Positions 8,583 through 17,197 of a stretch of 64,000 bases of DNA are shown one piece after another. The notes beneath the pieces are model-generated. The model saw only the letters and a list, made by a program, of their open reading frames with translations. It was not told the origin of the DNA and made no database searches. Location of the stretch: NCBI GenBank assembly GCA_002423585.1, contig DIWS01000017.1, positions 8,586 to 72,585 on the forward strand, read 5' to 3'. This DNA is from Actinobacteria bacterium UBA6100. GTDB taxonomy: Bacteria; Actinomycetota; Coriobacteriia; Anaerosomatales; Anaerosomataceae. A program made the position numbers and the translations under genes. Every line of letters starts with the position of its first letter. The first letter of the stretch is position 1.

Positions 8583-9702
8583 CGACCTCACGCTCCCCCG
8601 CGATCTCCTCGACCAGATCGATCCGTGGTGCGCGCGGAGGGGTCGGCCATCCCGGCACGTTCGGTCGGGGGACATAGGCGGCCCCTTCGGCACCGAGGGT
8701 CTCCCGCAGACGCGCGACGCGCCGCATCTCGGGATCGTCCTCGGGCGCGAAACCGAATCCCGCCCAGCAGAAGAAGAGCTGCGAGTACGCGTCCCCTGCG
8801 GTCGGCACGTGGTTGTTGCGCTCGAGAACCTGCTCGATGGCCCGCAGCATCGAACGCGGGTCCTTGAGCAGCATCATCCCCTCGGCATCGGCCTTCTCGG
8901 CTGCGGTCCATGCCGCCTCCTGGTGATACCAGGAAAGCAGCTCAGTCACGACGATGGCGATGCCGTACAAGACGAAAGCGACCGCACGCCGATCCTCCAC
9001 AGGCCCGCAAGGTCTCTCACCGAGTCGATGGTCGGCGGCCGGGTCGGGCGGTTCATACCCGAGGTCGTAGTCGCGCATCGCCCAGATCGGGCCCGCGAGC
9101 GCGGAGACCGCCGTTGCCCACAGCGTGTCCCGCGTGAGCACGCGTGCAAGGAGGTTGGCGAACACCGCGCGCTGTTCGTTGGTGTCGATCCGCTCGACCA
9201 TACCGCGCGTGACGCCGATCCGCACGCGCTCGATGGAGCGCCCGAGGACGAAAGCGTTCACACCGGGCGTGTCGATCACATAGAGGTATGGCGTGCGTGG
9301 CAGTCCGGCTGCGATGGCCATGTCACGCAAGGCGCTCTTCGTGGGCATGAGCGTCCCCGCCTTCGGCATGCGCGCGCCGAGGCGAGCGATCAGGGCGACA
9401 TCTGCTCGGATGAACACCGTGAGCGCCCACGCCCAGGCCACCGCGAGCGACACACCGAACGCCCAGGCGGCGATGGTCGCGGGATCACCGGGACCAGGGC
9501 CCGAACCGAGAAGCATGACGCCCCCGACGAGCAGCAGCAGACACGTGAAGAGAGAGAGTCCGAGGCAGGTGGTGAACACGATCATGAAACCCATGAAGCG
9601 CAGACGGTTCTTCTCGATGCGACGCTGCAGCGGCTCGATACGCCCCACCCGCACGCCCGGTGCGACCGCGTTGGCGAGTGTGGGCGACGGGCGCTGCGCC
9701 AT
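8572..9702 (-). CDS. M48-family protease homologue lacking the zinc site (pseudoprotease)
   Basis: A 376-residue membrane protein. Two helices lie at about 36-66 and 76-98, a further one at about 240-257. The middle aligns by eye with HtpX/M48 peptidases: PYLYVIDTPGVNAFVLGR, then GVTRGMVERIDTNEQRAVFANLLARV. In active enzymes the latter ends with HELAH; here the five positions are N183-L-L-A-R187. The later EAD motif carrying the third ligand reads KAD (270-272). All zinc ligands are therefore replaced, while the surrounding fold is kept. It is unlikely to be a decayed gene because the frame is intact and tightly packed in the operon, 7 bp after hisIE and overlapping the S1C protease gene. Confidence 0.7.
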   Translation of the reverse strand: MAQRPSPTLANAVAPGVRVGRIEPLQRRIEKNRLRFMGFMIVFTTCLGLSLFTCLLLLVGGVMLLGSGPGPGDPATIAAWAFGVSLAVAWAWALTVFIRADVALIARLGARMPKAGTLMPTKSALRDMAIAAGLPRTPYLYVIDTPGVNAFVLGRSIERVRIGVTRGMVERIDTNEQRAVFANLLARVLTRDTLWATAVSALAGPIWAMRDYDLGYEPPDPAADHRLGERPCGPVEDRRAVAFVLYGIAIVVTELLSWYHQEAAWTAAEKADAEGMMLLKDPRSMLRAIEQVLERNNHVPTAGDAYSQLFFCWAGFGFAPEDDPEMRRVARLRETLGAEGAAYVPRPNVPGWPTPPRAPRIDLVEEIAGEREVDAL

Positions 9703-9709
9703 CCGCGTC

Positions 9710-10369
9710 CTACTTCCGGCGGCTGTCGAGCTCGGCAGCGAGATCCTCCAGCGTGAGGCCCTCGCGGGTCATCACCACGAGCAGGTGGTAGACGAGGTCG
9801 CCGATCTCGTAACGCAGGTGTTCGTTGTCGTGATCCTTCGCGGCCATGATGACCTCGCCGGACTCCTCGGCGATCTTCTTGAGCAGCGAGTCCTCGGGAC
9901 CGCTCAACAACTTCGCCGTGTAGCTGCCCTCGGGCAACTCGGCCTTGCGCTGCTGCAGGAGCGCGAATAGTCCATCGAGCACGCTGCCGAGCGACGGGGC
10001 GGACCTCTCCGCGACCGGGCGCTCCGACCCGTCCAGCACCCGGTAGAAGCAGCTGTGCTCCCCGGTGTGGCACGCGCCCGGTCCCACCTGATCCACCGTG
10101 ACGAGCAGACAGTCGGCGTCACAGTCGTAGCGGACCTCACGTACGTGCTGCACGTGACCTGAACTCTCGCCCTTCTGCCAGTACTTCTGGCGTGAACGGC
10201 TCCAGAACCATGTGTAGCCGGTCTCGACCGTCTTGGCGAGCGACTCGGCGTTCATGTAGGCGACCATCAGCACCTCACCGGTGCCCTCCTGCTGCACGAC
10301 CGCCGGGATCAGTCCCGTCTCGTCGTACTTGAGATCACCGATGCCGAGCGCGTCACGTTCTCTATCCAC
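9710..10369 (-). CDS. hisIE: Phosphoribosyl-AMP cyclohydrolase / phosphoribosyl-ATP pyrophosphatase
   Basis: A 219-residue bifunctional enzyme for the second and third steps of histidine synthesis. The HisI half has YTWFWSRSRQKYWQKGESSG and the metal-binding DCDADCLLVTVDQVG with CHTGEHSCFYR. The HisE half has KKIAEESGEVIMAAKD and EIGDLVYHLLVVM, the MazG-like acidic helices. The GTG at 10367-10369 follows a clean CCGGAGGTACTC ribosome site; the longer frame adds 69 non-family residues. It is the last his gene, separated from hisF by two unrelated genes. Confidence 0.95.
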   Translation of the reverse strand: MDRERDALGIGDLKYDETGLIPAVVQQEGTGEVLMVAYMNAESLAKTVETGYTWFWSRSRQKYWQKGESSGHVQHVREVRYDCDADCLLVTVDQVGPGACHTGEHSCFYRVLDGSERPVAERSAPSLGSVLDGLFALLQQRKAELPEGSYTAKLLSGPEDSLLKKIAEESGEVIMAAKDHDNEHLRYEIGDLVYHLLVVMTREGLTLEDLAAELDSRRK

Positions 10370-10439
10370 GAGTACCTCCGGAGTGGGCTTATACGCATTG
10401 TAGCGGGCGTCGCACCCGCGGACGACCGGCGTCAGCGGC

Positions 10440-10913
10440 TCACGCGGGGGCGCCACCCTCGCCGATGCCGTCCCGCGGCACGCCATCGGCCCGTACCCGG
10501 CGATTGTCGAGCGCCGTCCAACCGAAAGCCATGCCGAGCGCCCATGGCACGGCGAGCGCGAAGGCCGCGCTTGCAAGCGCGGCGGTCAGGCCAAGGTAGG
10601 CTCCCTGCTCGTCGGCAGGCAGCACGAGCGCCATCGAGACGTGGAAGGCCACGACCGCCACCGCGCCGACCACCGCGCCGGTCCACAACCGCCGGGAGCG
10701 CATCACCGTTGCCGCCACTCCCAGCGGGAAAAGGAACCACCAGGCGAGCGTGAGGATCCGTCCGTCGATGGGCGTGATGAACGAGTTGTTCGCCAGAGGC
10801 GCCATCGCGGCGAGGGCCACGATCAGCACGAGCGGCGCGGTCCCGATCAAGAGCGACGTGACCACACGCCCCGGGGTCGTCGGCCTTCTCCTACCGGTAC
10901 TCTGGCTGGACAT
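10440..10913 (-). CDS. Small integral membrane protein of unknown function
   Basis: 157 residues with about four hydrophobic helices (roughly 17-40, 48-66, 75-97 and 104-132) and a polar, charged C-terminus. I do not recognise a family. Its ATG lies 23 bp inside the end of the flavin-fold gene. A later GTG (VVTSLLIG), nearer the GTAGGAGAAGG site, is an alternative start that would avoid most of the overlap. Position between hisF and hisIE suggests co-transcription with the his genes, but no role in histidine synthesis is evident. Confidence 0.6.
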   Translation of the reverse strand: MSSQSTGRRRPTTPGRVVTSLLIGTAPLVLIVALAAMAPLANNSFITPIDGRILTLAWWFLFPLGVAATVMRSRRLWTGAVVGAVAVVAFHVSMALVLPADEQGAYLGLTAALASAAFALAVPWALGMAFGWTALDNRRVRADGVPRDGIGEGGAPA

Positions 10914-11364
10914 GATGCCACTTCCCGTCCATCGATCCGATCTCGACCTCCATCACGCTTGTGATGTCCAGCTTCGCATCTGGTATACCCGCTCCCGTGC
11001 TGCCGTAGTGCCGCATGATCACGTCGAGCCCACGACGCTTGTCGGCCGGATCCTCGAGCAGTCGCGGGGTTCCGTAACCGATCACGCTGCGAAAGCGCGA
11101 GGTGAACCCGCACGGCTTCTCAGCGCGCACGATCTCGCCCTCGTCGACCTCGAAGCACATGCGCACACCCGCCGCTGCCGCGGCTATGCGCCGCCCGTCA
11201 CGCGCGCCGTGCACGTAGATGCGATCGCCCTCGTAGCCGAAGTTCACCGGCACCACATACGGGCCATCGGCATCGGAGAAGCCGAGGCGCAGCACCTCGG
11301 CACGACGCAGGAGCGCCTCGCACTCATCGGCGGGCATGCGGTGGTCTTCACGTCGCATACGCAT
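10891..11364 (-). CDS. Pyridoxamine 5'-phosphate oxidase-like FMN-binding protein
   Basis: A 157-residue split-barrel protein of the pyridoxamine oxidase-like superfamily, of the small type often compared with nitroimidazole-resistance (NimA-like) proteins. Supporting segments are LRLGFSDADGPYVVPVNFGY and DRIYVHGARDGRRI near the N-terminus, followed by MCFEVDEGE and SVIGYGTPRLLED. The substrate is unknown; such proteins bind FMN, F420 or heme. It starts 3 bp after hisF and precedes the small membrane protein, so it is embedded in the his operon. A second ATG two codons downstream has better spacing to GGGGAT and could be the true start. Confidence 0.8.
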   Translation of the reverse strand: MRMRREDHRMPADECEALLRRAEVLRLGFSDADGPYVVPVNFGYEGDRIYVHGARDGRRIAAAAAGVRMCFEVDEGEIVRAEKPCGFTSRFRSVIGYGTPRLLEDPADKRRGLDVIMRHYGSTGAGIPDAKLDITSVMEVEIGSMDGKWHHVQPEYR

Positions 11365-11367
11365 CCC

Positions 11368-12135
11368 CTAGAGCCGCACCGGCACGCCGGCGGAGGCCAT
11401 CGCCTCTTTCACCTGCCGGATCGAGAACTCGCCGAAGTGGAAGACGCTCGCCGCGAGCACGGCGTCAGCGTCCGCCTCCACCACGACCTCGGCAAAATGG
11501 TCGAGCTCACCCGCGCCGCCGCTTGCGATCACCGGGACGTTCACCGCGCGCGTGACGGCGCGCGTGAGGTCGATGTCGAAGCCGTTCTTGGTGCCGTCAC
11601 AGTCCATGCTGGTGAGCAGCACCTCACCGGCTCCCAGGCGCTCCGCCTCGGCGGCCCATGCCACCGCGTCCAGCCCGGTGTTCGTACGGCCGCCCGCGAC
11701 GAAGACCTCCCACCGTGCGGGCGAGCTACCCGGAACGCGCCGAGCGTCGATGGCGATCACGATGCACTGCGAACCGTAGATGCGCGCCGTCTCGTTGATG
11801 AGACCGGGCGATGCCACCGCTGCGGAGTTCATCGAGATCTTGTCGGCGCCCGCGGCGAGCATCGCGCGGATATCGGCCGACGAACGCATCCCGCCACCCA
11901 CCGTGTACGGGATGAACACCTCTTCGGCGGTGCGCGTCGCCACGTCGAGCATCGACGGCCGCTCCTCATGCGTGGCCGTGATGTCGAGGAAGACGAGCTC
12001 GTCGGCGCCCTCGCGGTCGTAGACGGCGGCAAGCTCCACCGGGTCGCCCGCATCGACCAGGTTCACGAAGTTCACGCCTTTGACGACGCGCCCCTCGTGG
12101 ACGTCGAGGCAGGGGATCACGCGCTTGGTGAGCAT
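11368..12135 (-). CDS. hisF: Imidazole glycerol phosphate synthase, cyclase subunit
   Basis: A 255-residue TIM barrel that works with HisH to convert PRFAR into imidazole glycerol phosphate and AICAR. Diagnostic are MLTKRVIPCLDVHEGRVVKG with catalytic Asp11, YTVGGGMRS, AIDARR with the second catalytic Asp, and TSMDCDGTKNGFD. It follows hisA by 7 bp, so the synthase subunits and isomerase are made together. Confidence 0.97.
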   Translation of the reverse strand: MLTKRVIPCLDVHEGRVVKGVNFVNLVDAGDPVELAAVYDREGADELVFLDITATHEERPSMLDVATRTAEEVFIPYTVGGGMRSSADIRAMLAAGADKISMNSAAVASPGLINETARIYGSQCIVIAIDARRVPGSSPARWEVFVAGGRTNTGLDAVAWAAEAERLGAGEVLLTSMDCDGTKNGFDIDLTRAVTRAVNVPVIASGGAGELDHFAEVVVEADADAVLAASVFHFGEFSIRQVKEAMASAGVPVRL

Positions 12136-12142
12136 CCGGGCG

Positions 12143-12868
12143 TCAGATCCCTTCGGCGCGCGCCGCGCGCAGCGCTTCCATCAACGTGAACGAGCCCTCG
12201 TACAGCGCGCGGCCGACGATGACACCCTCGATCTGCGGTCCGAGGAGTGCGAGCTCGCGTATGTCGGTGAGAGCGCTCACACCGCCCGAGGCGATGATGG
12301 GGAGCGAGACGTGCGTGGTGAGCGCCCGGTACGCGCCGTAGTTGAGGCCGGTCTGCATGCCGTCACGACCGATGTCAGTGTACGCAACGCGCTTGACTCC
12401 GAGACCCTGGAGCGCGAGCACCAGCTCGACCGCCGTGCGGTCCGTGCCCTCGGCCCAGCCCTCGATCGCGACCTTCCCCTCCCGCGCATCCACCGCTGCG
12501 ACGATGTCCGGGTAGATCCGGCACGCCTCCCGCACGAGCTCGGGCTCCTTCACGATCGCGGTGCCGAGCACCACACGCTTCACACCGGCCGCGAACATGC
12601 GATCGATGGTGTTCATGTTGCGGATACCGCCACCGGTCTGCACGTTCACGCCGAGGCTCGCGATGTCCTGCACGATCCGGATGTTCTTCGGATCTCCCAG
12701 GACCGCACCGTCAAGGTCGACCACATGGATCCAGTCGGCCCCGGCGCGCATGAATCGCTCCGCCTGGTCGACCGGGTCCTCGTTGTACACGGTGACCGCA
12801 TCGAGCCGGCCCTGCCGCAGACGGACGGCCTTGCCGTCCAGGATGTCGATTGCCGGAAAGACGATCAT
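12143..12868 (-). CDS. hisA: ProFAR isomerase
   Basis: A 241-residue TIM barrel performing the Amadori rearrangement of ProFAR. It shows FPAIDILDGKAVRLRQG with catalytic Asp at position 8, VQTGGGIRN, AVDAREGKVAIEGW with the second Asp, and YTDIGRDG. Because trpF is not visible, I considered a bifunctional PriA. The QTGGGIRN and TDIGRDG segments follow ordinary HisA rather than the PriA forms I remember, so dual activity is not supported. ATGA overlap with hisH. Confidence 0.95.
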   Translation of the reverse strand: MIVFPAIDILDGKAVRLRQGRLDAVTVYNEDPVDQAERFMRAGADWIHVVDLDGAVLGDPKNIRIVQDIASLGVNVQTGGGIRNMNTIDRMFAAGVKRVVLGTAIVKEPELVREACRIYPDIVAAVDAREGKVAIEGWAEGTDRTAVELVLALQGLGVKRVAYTDIGRDGMQTGLNYGAYRALTTHVSLPIIASGGVSALTDIRELALLGPQIEGVIVGRALYEGSFTLMEALRAARAEGI

Positions 12869-13488
12869 CCCCGCCTCCTCGCCACGATCGCACCGAAATT
12901 GCCCAGAAGCGCCAGCCCCGCCGAAGACGACTTCTCCGGGTGGAACTGGACGGCATACACGTCGGCCCTCGCCACCGCCGCGGCGAACGCCACCCCGTGG
13001 CTCGCGACACCGATCACGCAGTCCGGATCGGCCGGCCGCAGGTGGTACGAGTGCACGAAGTAGAACGCCGTGTCCTCCGGAATCCCGGAGAACAACTCAT
13101 TGTCCCTCGGATAGGCCACGGTGTTCCAGCCGATATGCGGCACTTTCACGCCACCGGGCAGCCGCTCGCACGTTCCGCCGAGCACACCGAGCCCTTCCCA
13201 CTCGCCATCCTCAAGACCCACATCGGCGAGCAGTTGCATGCCGAGGCATATGCCGAGGAACGGCGCGCCGCCTGCGATGCGCTCGAGGATCACGTCGCGA
13301 AGACCGGCATCTTTGAGATGTGCCGCTGCGTCGCGGAAGGCGCCCACCCCCGGGAGCACGATGCCGTCGGCCGATGCCACCTCGGCGGCCTCGGCGGTGA
13401 CCACGACACCGGCCACGCCCGCGTGCTCGAAGCCCTTCTGCACGCTGCGAAGATTGCCCATGCCGTAGTCGACGATCGCGATGGTCAC
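12865..13488 (-). CDS. hisH: Imidazole glycerol phosphate synthase, glutaminase subunit
   Basis: A 207-residue class I amidotransferase supplying ammonia to HisF. It begins TIAIVDYGMGNLRSVQKG, with GVGAF, the nucleophile Cys in LGICLGMQLLAD, YFVHSYHLRP, and the catalytic His-Glu in VQFHPEKSS. The GTG start overlaps the hisB stop (GTGA), and its stop overlaps hisA (ATGA). Confidence 0.96.
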   Translation of the reverse strand: MTIAIVDYGMGNLRSVQKGFEHAGVAGVVVTAEAAEVASADGIVLPGVGAFRDAAAHLKDAGLRDVILERIAGGAPFLGICLGMQLLADVGLEDGEWEGLGVLGGTCERLPGGVKVPHIGWNTVAYPRDNELFSGIPEDTAFYFVHSYHLRPADPDCVIGVASHGVAFAAAVARADVYAVQFHPEKSSSAGLALLGNFGAIVARRRG

Positions 13489-14072
13489 AGCGAGCCTTTC
13501 GTTGACGGCACGCCGGTCACACGCGGGTCGATCTCCACAGCTTCGGCGAGAGAGCGCCCGACCGCCTTGAAGACGGCCTCGATGATGTGGTGCGCGTTCT
13601 CGCCCGCGAACGCCATCACGTGGATGGTGACCCCGGCGTTGGCAGCGAGCGCGATCATGAACTCCTTGGCGAGCGTGGTGTCGAACGTGCCGATCACCTC
13701 GATCGGCGTGTCCACGGCGTAGTGCAGCTGCCCGCGGCCCGATACGTCCACGGCCGCCAACACGAGCGCCTCATCCATCGGCACGAACACCGAGCCGAAG
13801 CGGTGGATGCCGCGCTTGTCGCCGAGCGCGCGAGCGAATGCCGCCCCGAGACAGATGCCCACGTCTTCCACCGTGTGGTGCGCGTCGACCGCCACATCGC
13901 CGGTGGCGTCCACTTCGAGGTCGAACAGCCCGTGTCTGCCGAACGCCTCGAGCATGTGGTCGAAGAACGGCACGCCGGTGGCGACGCTTGTCGTGCCCTC
14001 GCCGTCGAGCTCGAGCGTGAGCACGATCTCGGTCTCCGAGGTGGCCCGCTCGATGGTGGCCCGCCGTGTCAT
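13485..14072 (-). CDS. hisB: Imidazoleglycerol-phosphate dehydratase
   Basis: A 195-residue monofunctional dehydratase. Metal-binding repeats are seen as FFDHMLEAFGRHG, DAHHTVEDVG and ENAHHIIEAVFKA, with SGRG in the substrate region. The histidinol-phosphatase domain found in enterobacterial HisB is absent, and no separate histidinol-phosphatase lies in this operon. It begins one base after the hisC stop. Confidence 0.96.
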   Translation of the reverse strand: MTRRATIERATSETEIVLTLELDGEGTTSVATGVPFFDHMLEAFGRHGLFDLEVDATGDVAVDAHHTVEDVGICLGAAFARALGDKRGIHRFGSVFVPMDEALVLAAVDVSGRGQLHYAVDTPIEVIGTFDTTLAKEFMIALAANAGVTIHVMAFAGENAHHIIEAVFKAVGRSLAEAVEIDPRVTGVPSTKGSL

Positions 14073-14073
14073 C

Positions 14074-15210
14074 TCACTCCCCGATCTTCCCGATGCGTCC
14101 GGTCGGCGTGGCAGTCATGCCGAAGTGGTTGGCCGCCCGCTTACTCACCATGATCTCCTCCATCGCGGACAGGAAGCGCTCGTTCTCGTCCTCGGATCCG
14201 ACCGTGACGCGAAGGCAGTCCTCAAGCCCCGGTGTGCGCGAAAAGTCTCGGATCAGCACCGAGTGGTCGTGCAGCAGGTCGCGCCAGACCGCCGGGGCCT
14301 GCTCCACCCGGAAGAGCACGAAGTTGGCCTCCGTGGGGAAGACCTCCACGCCATCGATGGCGGCAAGACCGTGCAGCAGCCGATCGCGGTTGCGCATCGT
14401 CTCGCGCACGCCGCCCTCGAAGACCACGCGTTCGCGGAACGTGAGCGCGGCAGCCACCTGGGTGAAGCGGTTGACCGAGTACGGCTGGCGCACCTTCGTG
14501 AGTTCGCGGATGACGTCCTCGTGGGCCAGGAGGTACCCCGCCCTCAGACCCGCGAGGGAGAACGCCTTGGAGAACGTCCGCAGGATCGCGAGGTTGGGAT
14601 GGCGCTCCATGTGCGGGCGCATCGTCTGTCGGCTGAACTCGAAGTATGCCTCGTCCACAAGCACGAGCGCATCGGTGGCGTTGAGCACGTCGATGAGCAA
14701 CGCCTCCGGCGCCATCGTGCCCGTCGGGTTGTTCGGGCTCGAGACGACGATGATGTCCGGGTCCTGGACGGCTATCGCGGCCAGCAATGCATCGCCATCG
14801 ATCTCGAAGTCGGCGCCGCGGGGCACCTCGACCACGCGCGTTCCCGTCATGCGCGCGTCGATCCCGTACATGGCAAAGGTGGGCGGCAGGTCGACGAGCG
14901 TCCTGTCCGGACCGCCCCAGGCGAGCACCACGTCCAGGATGATCTCATCCCCGCCGTTGCCCACGAGCACGTTGCCCGGCTCCAGGCCGTTGGCCTCGGC
15001 GATGAGCGTGCGTACATGCGTGCACATGGGGTCGGGGTACCGGTTGAAGTCGATGTCGTTGCGCACGCGATCTGCGAGCTTGTCCAGGATCTCGCCGGGG
15101 AGGTTGTGCGGGTTCTCGTTGGCGGACAGCCGCACCTCGGCGCGGACATCCTTCGCGTCGTAGGGCGCGATGTCCTCGAGTTCCGGTCGTGCCGGACGCA
15201 GTCGCTTCAC
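14074..15210 (-). CDS. hisC: Histidinol-phosphate aminotransferase
   Basis: A 378-residue fold-type I PLP enzyme that transaminates imidazole-acetol phosphate with glutamate. RLSANENPHN and VGNGGDEII are the N-terminal marks. SSPNNPTGT, DEAYFEFS and the PLP lysine segment RTFSKAFSLAGLRAGY complete the active site. The GTG start overlaps hisD (GTGA). Position between hisD and hisB supports HisC over other class II aminotransferases. Confidence 0.95.
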   Translation of the reverse strand: MKRLRPARPELEDIAPYDAKDVRAEVRLSANENPHNLPGEILDKLADRVRNDIDFNRYPDPMCTHVRTLIAEANGLEPGNVLVGNGGDEIILDVVLAWGGPDRTLVDLPPTFAMYGIDARMTGTRVVEVPRGADFEIDGDALLAAIAVQDPDIIVVSSPNNPTGTMAPEALLIDVLNATDALVLVDEAYFEFSRQTMRPHMERHPNLAILRTFSKAFSLAGLRAGYLLAHEDVIRELTKVRQPYSVNRFTQVAAALTFRERVVFEGGVRETMRNRDRLLHGLAAIDGVEVFPTEANFVLFRVEQAPAVWRDLLHDHSVLIRDFSRTPGLEDCLRVTVGSEDENERFLSAMEEIMVSKRAANHFGMTATPTGRIGKIGE

Positions 15211-16520
15211 TCCGGCTCACCGTCCATGCCGAACGCGGCCGCCAGGCGCAGCGCCACCGCCCGCGCGTGCGCGTCCAGCCCTTCGGCCTCGGCGATCGTG
15301 ATGACGTTGGCGCCGTCGGCCTCGAGCGCCTCGAGCGAATAGCTCAGCACGGATGACTTCTTCACGAAGTCGTCCACCGAGAGCGGACCACTGAAACGCG
15401 CGGTGCCTCCCGTGGGGAGCACATGGTTCGGTCCGGCGATGTAGTCGCCCACGCTCTCCGGCGTCCAGGGCCCGAGGAAGATGGCGCCCGCGTTCTTGAT
15501 CGCGCCGAGCAGCTCGAACGGCTCGGCCATCATCACCTCGAGGTGCTCCGGCGCAATCATGTTCGCCGCATCGAGCGCCACATCCACGTCGGGGCACACG
15601 ACGATGACACCGTTGTCGGTGAGCGAGCGCTCCACAACCTCGGCACGGGGCGACATGGTGAGCAGCTCGCGCAGCGCGGCCTCCACCATATCGGGCAGTT
15701 CCTCATCGGTGGTCACCAGGTACGTTGCCGCGCGCGGGTCGTGCTCGGCCTGCGCCATGAGATCGATCGCCACGAACGCGGGTTCGGCGGTCTCGTCGGC
15801 CAGGATCAGCACCTCCGAAGGGCCGGCGAGCATGTCGATGCCCACCTCGCCCATCACGAGCTTCTTGGCGGCGGTGACGTACGCGTTGCCCGGGCCGGTG
15901 ATCTTGTCCACGCGCGGTATGGTCGCCGTGCCGTATGCGAGGGCCGCGATCGCCTGCGCGCCGCCGACCTTGTAGATCTCCGTGAGGCCCACCTCGGCGG
16001 CCGCGGCGAGCGTGTAGGAGTTCACGCGACCGTCGGCGTCCGGGGGCACGACCATCGCGATCTCGCCCACACCGGCCACGATGGCCGGGATGGCGTTCAT
16101 GAGCACCGAGGAGGGATATCGCGCGCGACCGCCGGGCACGTAGATGCCCACGCGCGCGAGCGGCGTGACCTTCTGGCCGAGGAAGACACCGCGCTCGTCG
16201 GCGGTGAACCAGCTCTGGGTCACCTGGCGCTGGTGGAACTCCTCGATCGAGAACGCCGCATCCGCGATCGCGGCACGGAACTCGTCGCCTACCTCGGCGA
16301 GCGCGAGCTCCATCTCCGCCTCGGTCACCCGCAGGTCTGAAAGCGTCGCGCGGTCGAACTGCGCGGTGTAGTCGTAGAGCGCCTCATCACCGCGCGCCTT
16401 CACATCGTCGATGATGCGCTGCGCCACACCGAGCACTTCGGCGTCGATGCCGCCGGTACGCGGCACATCGGCCGATGTCAGCCGCCGGCCGCGGGCGAGC
16501 TCGATCCGTCGCATCATCAC
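15207..16520 (-). CDS. hisD: Histidinol dehydrogenase
   Basis: A 437-residue zinc enzyme that oxidises histidinol twice with NAD to histidine. Family segments include GGRARYPSSVLMNAIPA, GGAQAIAALAYGT, GPGNAYVTAAKKLVMG, AGPSEVLI and the Zn-site region AQAEHDPRA; NHVLPTGGTARF lies near the C-terminus. Its ends overlap hisG and hisC, so expression is coupled. Confidence 0.97.
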   Translation of the reverse strand: MMMRRIELARGRRLTSADVPRTGGIDAEVLGVAQRIIDDVKARGDEALYDYTAQFDRATLSDLRVTEAEMELALAEVGDEFRAAIADAAFSIEEFHQRQVTQSWFTADERGVFLGQKVTPLARVGIYVPGGRARYPSSVLMNAIPAIVAGVGEIAMVVPPDADGRVNSYTLAAAAEVGLTEIYKVGGAQAIAALAYGTATIPRVDKITGPGNAYVTAAKKLVMGEVGIDMLAGPSEVLILADETAEPAFVAIDLMAQAEHDPRAATYLVTTDEELPDMVEAALRELLTMSPRAEVVERSLTDNGVIVVCPDVDVALDAANMIAPEHLEVMMAEPFELLGAIKNAGAIFLGPWTPESVGDYIAGPNHVLPTGGTARFSGPLSVDDFVKKSSVLSYSLEALEADGANVITIAEAEGLDAHARAVALRLAAAFGMDGEPE

Positions 16521-17197
16521 AGTCGTCCTCCTTCTCGTGCCGCTGCCGAGGCGAGCGCCTCGGCGATGCCGGTCACGCGGTCACTGTCGGTCTTGAGGCT
16601 CGCCGGGTTCGCGACGAAGCGCGCGGTTGAGGAGAGGACCTCCTCCACGATGCGCAGCCGGTTCTCGGCGAGCGTGCGCCCGGTGGCGGTGATATCCACC
16701 ACCTGATCGGCAAGGCCGATGAGCGGCGCCAGTTCGATGTTTCCCGAAAGCTTGACGATCTCCACCTGCAGGCCCCGCGACGCGTAGTGCGCCTCGGTGA
16801 TGCGCGGGTACTTGGTGGCGACCCTGATCACGCCGAGGTGCCGGTAGATCTCCGCCACGCTGCGCGGCGCGTCTTCGGGCTCGGCCACCACGAAGCGGCA
16901 TGCGCCGAAGCCGAGGTCGACCATCTCGACCACATCGAGCGCGGACTCCAGCAGCGTGTCCTTGCCCGCGATGGCGATGTCGACCGCGCCGTATGCGACG
17001 TACACCGGGATGTCCGTGGGCTTGCCGATGATGTACTCGATGTCACCCGCGCGCAGCGTGAGCTGGCGGCCGGGGTCGGCCAGGCCCGTGACGTCGAGCC
17101 CGGCGCGCTCGAGGAGCGCCACCGAATCCGCGTACAGCGAGCCCTTCGGCAACGCCATCCGCAACATGCGATCAGTGCTGCCGCGTCGCGCGATCAT
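16517..17197 (-). CDS. hisG: ATP phosphoribosyltransferase, short form
   Basis: 226 residues, the short HisG that lacks the C-terminal regulatory domain and needs HisZ. It commits ATP and PRPP to histidine synthesis. RMALPKGSLYADSVALLERAG is split by the family hallmark ALPKGSL; DIPVYVAYGAVDIAIAGKDT and ATKYPRITEAHY follow. The ATG at 17195-17197 overlaps the hisZ stop (ATGA); an inner ATG ten codons later would give the start most common in the family. Confidence 0.94.
   Translation of the reverse strand: MIARRGSTDRMLRMALPKGSLYADSVALLERAGLDVTGLADPGRQLTLRAGDIEYIIGKPTDIPVYVAYGAVDIAIAGKDTLLESALDVVEMVDLGFGACRFVVAEPEDAPRSVAEIYRHLGVIRVATKYPRITEAHYASRGLQVEIVKLSGNIELAPLIGLADQVVDITATGRTLAENRLRIVEEVLSSTARFVANPASLKTDSDRVTGIAEALASAAAREGGRL

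Noticed and set aside
8572..9702. Calling the M48-like gene an active HtpX protease
   Set aside because: None of the zinc ligands or the catalytic glutamate is present at the aligned positions.
12143..12868. HisA as a bifunctional PriA (HisA/TrpF)
   Set aside because: The phosphate and catalytic loop sequences follow ordinary HisA, not the PriA forms I know. Kept only as a question in the findings.
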